Below are positions 5,804-9,015 of a stretch of DNA of 9,015 nt, in pieces. Below the pieces are notes generated by a model. The model made no database searches and was not told where the DNA came from. It worked only from the letters and a program-made list of their open reading frames with translations. How positions within the stretch are numbered: the first letter of the stretch is position 1; every line of letters starts with the position of its first letter. Made by a program: the position numbers and the translations under genes. This DNA comes from an uncultured Anaerolineaceae bacterium (GTDB lineage: Bacteria; Chloroflexota; Anaerolineae; Anaerolineales; Anaerolineaceae). Where the stretch lies: contig CALESS010000433.1 in NCBI GenBank assembly GCA_937907495.1, positions 1-9,015 of the forward strand, given 5' to 3'.

Positions 5804-7189
5804 TCAGGGCCGCGGGTTTAAGGAGGATGATTCATCCGCAGAATTCGTTCGCCCATCGCTCTTGGCGACATACACCACCCGCAGACGGGGACGGAAGGTC
5901 AGGTTACCCCCCTCTTCCTTGGATACATAGCGAATCGCATGGTTCACCCCGCTGGAATACAGCATCAATCCGTGATTCTCATAGCTGCCATTTACCCAGC
6001 CGGTCACCAACCCGCTAATATCCACGGTGATCATGCAATCGGGGGTATCTGGTGAAAAACTGGCGTACACAACCTGGTTGCTGAAATCCCCTCCGGCGGT
6101 ATTCCAGGGGGAGTTCCAGGTGGCATTGGATTCGCTCCAGGGTGAGGTGACCCGATAAATGGCTGTTTGCACCCCGCTCTTTGAATCGGGGGTGTAGATA
6201 TACAGGGTCGCGCTGAAGATGGTGGCATTGGCAGGGATTTCGGAGAGATCAAAGCGCAGCAAACCCCGCCGATTGGCGCCATCATTGGCCCATACCTGGA
6301 ATTCATTATCGGCGCCATAGTTGGTGTTGGGTTGGATGGCGTTGATATAAGTGTCATCCGAGGGGAGAAAGCCGGTCACCAGGTCCGGGTTGCTGCAAAG
6401 AACCGTACCAGGGGGAGTAGTCAGGCTGGGGGTCGGGCTAAGCGAGGGTGTAAGAGTCAGCGTGGGTGTCAGGCTGGGGGTAAGCGTCGGGGTAAGAGTC
6501 GGAGTAAGGGTCGGAGTATATGTAGGCGAAGGGGTTGGGGAAATCGTTTCCGTCAGCGTAGGGGTATGGCTGACGGTGACTGTCCAGGTGGAGAGGGGCG
6601 TCAGGGTGCTGGTGAGGGAGGGTGTGGAGCTGACCGCGGCGGTGCTCGAATGCGTCTGGCTGGGGCCGAGTGTGGGCTGTGGCGTGAAAGTAGCTGCAAA
6701 CGTGCGGCTTGGGGTTGGGGGGAGCGTCCGGGTGCGCGTGGGCGTCCCGCTGGGGGTCAGGGTATAAGTTCCGGTCGGGGTAAGGGTGGGTGTTTCGGTG
6801 AGGGTTGGTGTTCCAGAGAGCTGAATGGGCCGGGTGGGTGTTGCCAGAAACGTGGGCAGCCGGCCATCCAGGGTATTCGGGGTCGCACTAAAAACCGGGG
6901 TGAGCAATTGCTGCACGATCTGGGTCGCCAGGTCGCGCGCCACACTGGGTTCAATCCCCTGGTCAAACAAGGATTCTTCAATAATCCGCAGCCCAATTTC
7001 CGGGATTTCCGTGATTTTCAACCGCTCCTGGTAATCGGAGGTCTCCTGCGGGTGCAGGGGGATGTTCAAGGATCCCGTTTTCTCCACCGGCCGCATGAGC
7101 ATGGAGATGATCATCCAGGCGAGCAGGATGAGCATAATGGATGGCCCAAAAAGCATGGAGTACTTGCGGAAGGCAGCAGGAAGGCGCAT
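5804..7189 (-). CDS. Membrane-anchored Thr-Pro stalk protein B with DNRLRE-like C-terminal domain
   Basis: This 461-residue surface protein contains, in order, a hydrophobic N-terminal anchor (~13-32), a short globular part containing T50-x-x-Y53-Q54 and IPEIGLRII (62-70), a Thr-Pro stalk (~125-260, e.g. TYTPTLTPTLTPTLTPSLTP), and a C-terminal beta-rich domain (~279-442). That domain has the marks of DNRLRE/CBM96-like modules: DDTYINAIQPNTNYG at its start, RRGLLRFDLSEIPANATI, SATLYIYTP, W(S)ESNATWNSP, VDISGLVTGWVNG, and a closing RPRLRVVY strand. Such modules are found on secreted proteins and some bind polysaccharide; binding here is inferred. The paralogue at 1894-2766 shares the N-terminal part but has no head domain. 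The ATG at 7187-7189 lies two bases after the HD-GYP B stop, so the pair is co-transcribed and probably translationally coupled. No catalytic residues are visible. Confidence 0.8.
   Translation of the reverse strand: MRLPAAFRKYSMLFGPSIMLILLAWMIISMLMRPVEKTGSLNIPLHPQETSDYQERLKITEIPEIGLRIIEESLFDQGIEPSVARDLATQIVQQLLTPVFSATPNTLDGRLPTFLATPTRPIQLSGTPTLTETPTLTPTGTYTLTPSGTPTRTRTLPPTPSRTFAATFTPQPTLGPSQTHSSTAAVSSTPSLTSTLTPLSTWTVTVSHTPTLTETISPTPSPTYTPTLTPTLTPTLTPSLTPTLTLTPSLSPTPSLTTPPGTVLCSNPDLVTGFLPSDDTYINAIQPNTNYGADNEFQVWANDGANRRGLLRFDLSEIPANATIFSATLYIYTPDSKSGVQTAIYRVTSPWSESNATWNSPWNTAGGDFSNQVVYASFSPDTPDCMITVDISGLVTGWVNGSYENHGLMLYSSGVNHAIRYVSKEEGGNLTFRPRLRVVYVAKSDGRTNSADESSSLNPRP
6480..6515. repeat. 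12-bp tandem repeat in the stalk coding region of protein B
   Basis: Three adjacent 12-base units, GTAAGCGTCGGG, GTAAGAGTCGGA and GTAAGGGTCGGA (6480-6491, 6492-6503, 6504-6515), encode the Thr-Pro-Thr-Leu unit on the minus strand. They are part of a longer degenerate tract of Thr-Pro codons at about 6410-6815. Confidence 0.7.
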
Positions 7190-7191
7190 GT

Positions 7192-8712
7192 TCAGCTTTG
7201 CCGGAGAATGGTGGATTCGATGTAATCGGCAAACACCTTCACCAATTTGGGGTCAAATTGCCGGCCCCCTTCGCTGAGGATAATCGCCAGCGCCTCGCGG
7301 GAGGAGATTTTGTCATGGTAAGGCCGGTCCGAGGTCATCGCGTCCCACGCATCTACAATGGAGAACAACCGGGAGGCCAGAGGGATTTCCTCCCCTTTCA
7401 ACTGCCGCGGGTAACCGGCTCCATCCCAGCGTTCATGGTGACAGTAGGGAATATCCAGCGCCGGAACCAGGTAGGGAATGTTTTTTAACATGTCATAGGC
7501 ATAAATCGGGTGCAGGCGCATCAACTCCCATTCAGCCGGGGTTAACTTACCCGGTTTCAGCAGGATGTGATCTGGAATGCCCATCTTTCCGATATCATGC
7601 AGGGTCGTACCGCGGCGGATGTGAACCAACTGTGCCTCTGGAATGTGAATCCGGCGGCAGAGATCCAGCGTCATTTTCGTCACCCGCACCGTATGACCGC
7701 TCGTTTCCTTATCCCGCAGCTCCAGAGCTTTGGCCCAGCCTTCCAGGGTGGAATCATAAGTGGCAACCATATCATCATGCGATTGTTGTAGTTTCCGTAC
7801 CATTGTATTGAACGAGGTAGCGACAACCCCAATCTCATCATTCGATTCCTGCTGGAGTTGCACCTTCAAATTCCCCCCCGCCACCTGTTTCGAGGCCTCC
7901 ATTAATTTCAACAAAGGTCGAGTGAGCATGGTGGAAAGAGCAACCCCAAGCATAATCACCATGATGGCGGTGATAAAGATCAAGGCTGCGATCCAGGCCC
8001 GGGTGGGCAGGCTGGCGGAGACCAGTACATTCTTCACCAGCGCCGTTCCCAGCAGGCCCAGGTCTTTACCATCCCGCGCCTCCCACGGACCGATGATTTC
8101 GCCGTAGTTTAAGCCGCTGGAAGTTAAATCCCGCCGGGTGAAGTTGCGCCGATAGCTGGTTGAATCCTGGTACACCAGGATGTCGTTCACCATCTCCTGT
8201 TTCACCGGCTCTAATTTGTTCGCATCGGGGAAGGTGGAGGTCAGCAGTTGGCCCTCAAAATCATAGATCGTCACCTGGGCCAGGGTTGCCAGGCGCAGCT
8301 CGCTGGTCACACTGCTCAAAGGCACCCCCACCAGGATCACGCCAATCAGCGTCCCCGCCGGGTCGCGGATGGGGCCGGAGATGTAGAAATATTTACCCCA
8401 ATCCGTTTTAATAAAGGAAGCAAATTTGTTCCCTGCGGGGTCGCTCTTCATGGCGAGCACGTTTTGCACAATCGGCCAATCCTGAAAAATCGGCGTCCCG
8501 CCCTGCACAAAAATGTAATCCTGATTATTCCCTGCCTGCTTCTGGCGGATTGCCAGTACCAGGTTGGCGGAAAGATCCAAGATCTCCACACTTCCGGGCT
8601 GATTGTTGACCACGATTCCCAGGGCCAGTTTTCGTAACCGTTCCGCATCATACTTCTGCACGGCCTCCGCAAACCCCTCGGTATTCGTCAGCAGACGTAA
8701 AATACCTGGCAT
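7192..8712 (-). CDS. 5'-truncated dCache-HAMP-HD-GYP phosphodiesterase B
   Basis: A 506-codon reading frame is closely similar to HD-GYP A across its whole length; by eye about two thirds of HD-GYP residues are shared. Residue L5 aligns with L93 of copy A, so the first ~88 residues (cytoplasmic tail, first membrane segment, start of the sensor) are missing. What remains: most of the double Cache sensor (~5-235), membrane segment ~240-260, HAMP ~262-312 (NDEIGVVATSFNTM) and HD-GYP ~322-500 with intact SGH340, HD (372-373), K376, H401-P402, HH (425-426), GYP (433-435), D454 and DRPY (462-465). The ATG at 8712 is an internal Met of a broken gene; a chance GGAG nine bases upstream might allow initiation, but without the first membrane segment the sensor could not be exported normally. 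The N-terminal coding sequence is replaced by part of a methyltransferase gene, so this is probably a pseudogene or one side of a chimeric join. The stop lies two bases before Thr-Pro protein B. Confidence 0.85.
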   Translation of the reverse strand: MPGILRLLTNTEGFAEAVQKYDAERLRKLALGIVVNNQPGSVEILDLSANLVLAIRQKQAGNNQDYIFVQGGTPIFQDWPIVQNVLAMKSDPAGNKFASFIKTDWGKYFYISGPIRDPAGTLIGVILVGVPLSSVTSELRLATLAQVTIYDFEGQLLTSTFPDANKLEPVKQEMVNDILVYQDSTSYRRNFTRRDLTSSGLNYGEIIGPWEARDGKDLGLLGTALVKNVLVSASLPTRAWIAALIFITAIMVIMLGVALSTMLTRPLLKLMEASKQVAGGNLKVQLQQESNDEIGVVATSFNTMVRKLQQSHDDMVATYDSTLEGWAKALELRDKETSGHTVRVTKMTLDLCRRIHIPEAQLVHIRRGTTLHDIGKMGIPDHILLKPGKLTPAEWELMRLHPIYAYDMLKNIPYLVPALDIPYCHHERWDGAGYPRQLKGEEIPLASRLFSIVDAWDAMTSDRPYHDKISSREALAIILSEGGRQFDPKLVKVFADYIESTILRQS

Positions 8713-8860
8713 ACGGTTTATCTCCGGCGCCGATATCGAGCCAGCGACCGGTAATTTCGCTGGAATAATGCTTTAATTTGTTGTGCATCATTGCTTTATG
8801 TATGTCAAACTGCATCAGGTGCAGATAATTGTAAAGCAACCACGCCGGTTTCAAATTCAT
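8648..8860 (-). pseudogene. N-terminal fragment of a class I SAM-dependent methyltransferase
   Basis: The 70-codon frame starts MNLKPAWLLYNYLHLMQFDI and contains GRWLDIGAGDKPYARYF (~38-54), then ADEYRGV. The LDIGAGDKPYA block is motif I (the SAM-binding glycine loop) of a methyltransferase subgroup often found in surface-polysaccharide and glycan loci, where a (D/E)-x-Y-x-G-V-D motif normally follows; here Cys replaces the Asp and the frame ends soon after. A full enzyme would be about 200-250 residues, so about three quarters is missing. The last part overlaps the first codons of HD-GYP B in a different frame, showing that the two genes were joined inside the methyltransferase. The ATG at 8858-8860 has an A-rich leader and no Shine-Dalgarno site. 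It cannot be functional as it stands. Confidence 0.6.
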
Positions 8861-9015
8861 TGAATGTATTTTTTTGCAAACATAATGATTCGATTTGTAA
8901 ACTGAATTTATCTTTTTAGAGAGAAAAGTAAAATATGGCTTTTTTTTTTAACACGTTTCGCTCTTCGCAATTAATTATTTGTAAGCAAGAGTAAATGATT
9001 TTTATATAAACATCA
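8861..9015. other. AT-rich non-coding segment upstream of the methyltransferase fragment
   Basis: By hand count 31 of the 120 bases at 8881-9000 are G or C, far below the rest of the window. It holds no convincing reading frame. A ten-T run lies at 8940-8949 with no hairpin before it. On the minus strand TATGTTTG (8884 to 8877) lies 16 bases before the methyltransferase ATG and fits the Bacteroidota -7 consensus TAnnTTTG, but no matching TTTG was found at the -33 spacing. The segment probably carries the promoter and leader of the methyltransferase gene. Confidence 0.5.

Noticed and set aside
6332..7225. Plus-strand Gly/Arg-rich frame of 297 codons opposite Thr-Pro protein B
   Set aside because: It is the antisense reading of the 12-bp type repeats and the N-terminal part of protein B, which has a recognised domain and operon context on the minus strand.
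8672..8860. Insertion sequence or phage attachment site at the broken-gene boundary
   Set aside because: No transposase or integrase frame, no terminal inverted repeats, no direct target duplication and no tRNA end could be seen around the join.
8926..8949. Ten-T run as a plus-strand intrinsic terminator
   Set aside because: No GC-rich inverted repeat lies upstream of the T run (the preceding bases are A-rich), and no plus-strand gene ends there.

Overview
The window is GC-rich bacterial DNA that reads most naturally as Chloroflexota (Anaerolineae-like). The main reason is the pair of membrane-anchored surface proteins with long Thr-Pro-rich stalks, a style common in that group. This is an inference from protein style; there is no rRNA or marker gene here. 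The last ~150 bases differ sharply: they are strongly AT-rich.

Layout. Plus strand, 1-1780: the end of a metal-binding lipoprotein gene, then an ABC ATPase and an ABC permease. Together they form a Mn/Fe/Zn (TroABC/MntABC/SitABC-type) importer operon with tight or overlapping junctions. A hairpin at 1807-1829 ends this operon and probably also the convergent minus-strand block.

Minus strand, 8712 down to 1894, in transcription order: HD-GYP protein B (5'-truncated), Thr-Pro protein B with a C-terminal DNRLRE-like domain, an adenosine deaminase-family enzyme with its own good promoter, HD-GYP protein A (complete dCache-HAMP-HD-GYP receptor), and Thr-Pro protein A (no C-terminal domain). The HD-GYP/Thr-Pro pair therefore occurs twice, once on each side of the deaminase. 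The partners are translationally coupled in both copies (a GTGA overlap in one, a 2-base gap in the other). The two Thr-Pro proteins share a membrane-proximal motif at identical residue positions. The simplest reading is a conserved two-gene module in which an exported-ligand-sensing cyclic-dinucleotide phosphodiesterase is made together with a cell-surface stalk protein. The functional link is inferred.

Right end, about 8672-9015: HD-GYP B starts abruptly, missing about 88 N-terminal residues compared with copy A. Immediately upstream, in another frame, lies the N-terminal ~60 residues of a class I SAM-dependent methyltransferase, preceded by AT-rich DNA of foreign character. Two unrelated genes are thus broken at one point. 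This is either a real rearrangement or insertion boundary, or a chimeric assembly join.
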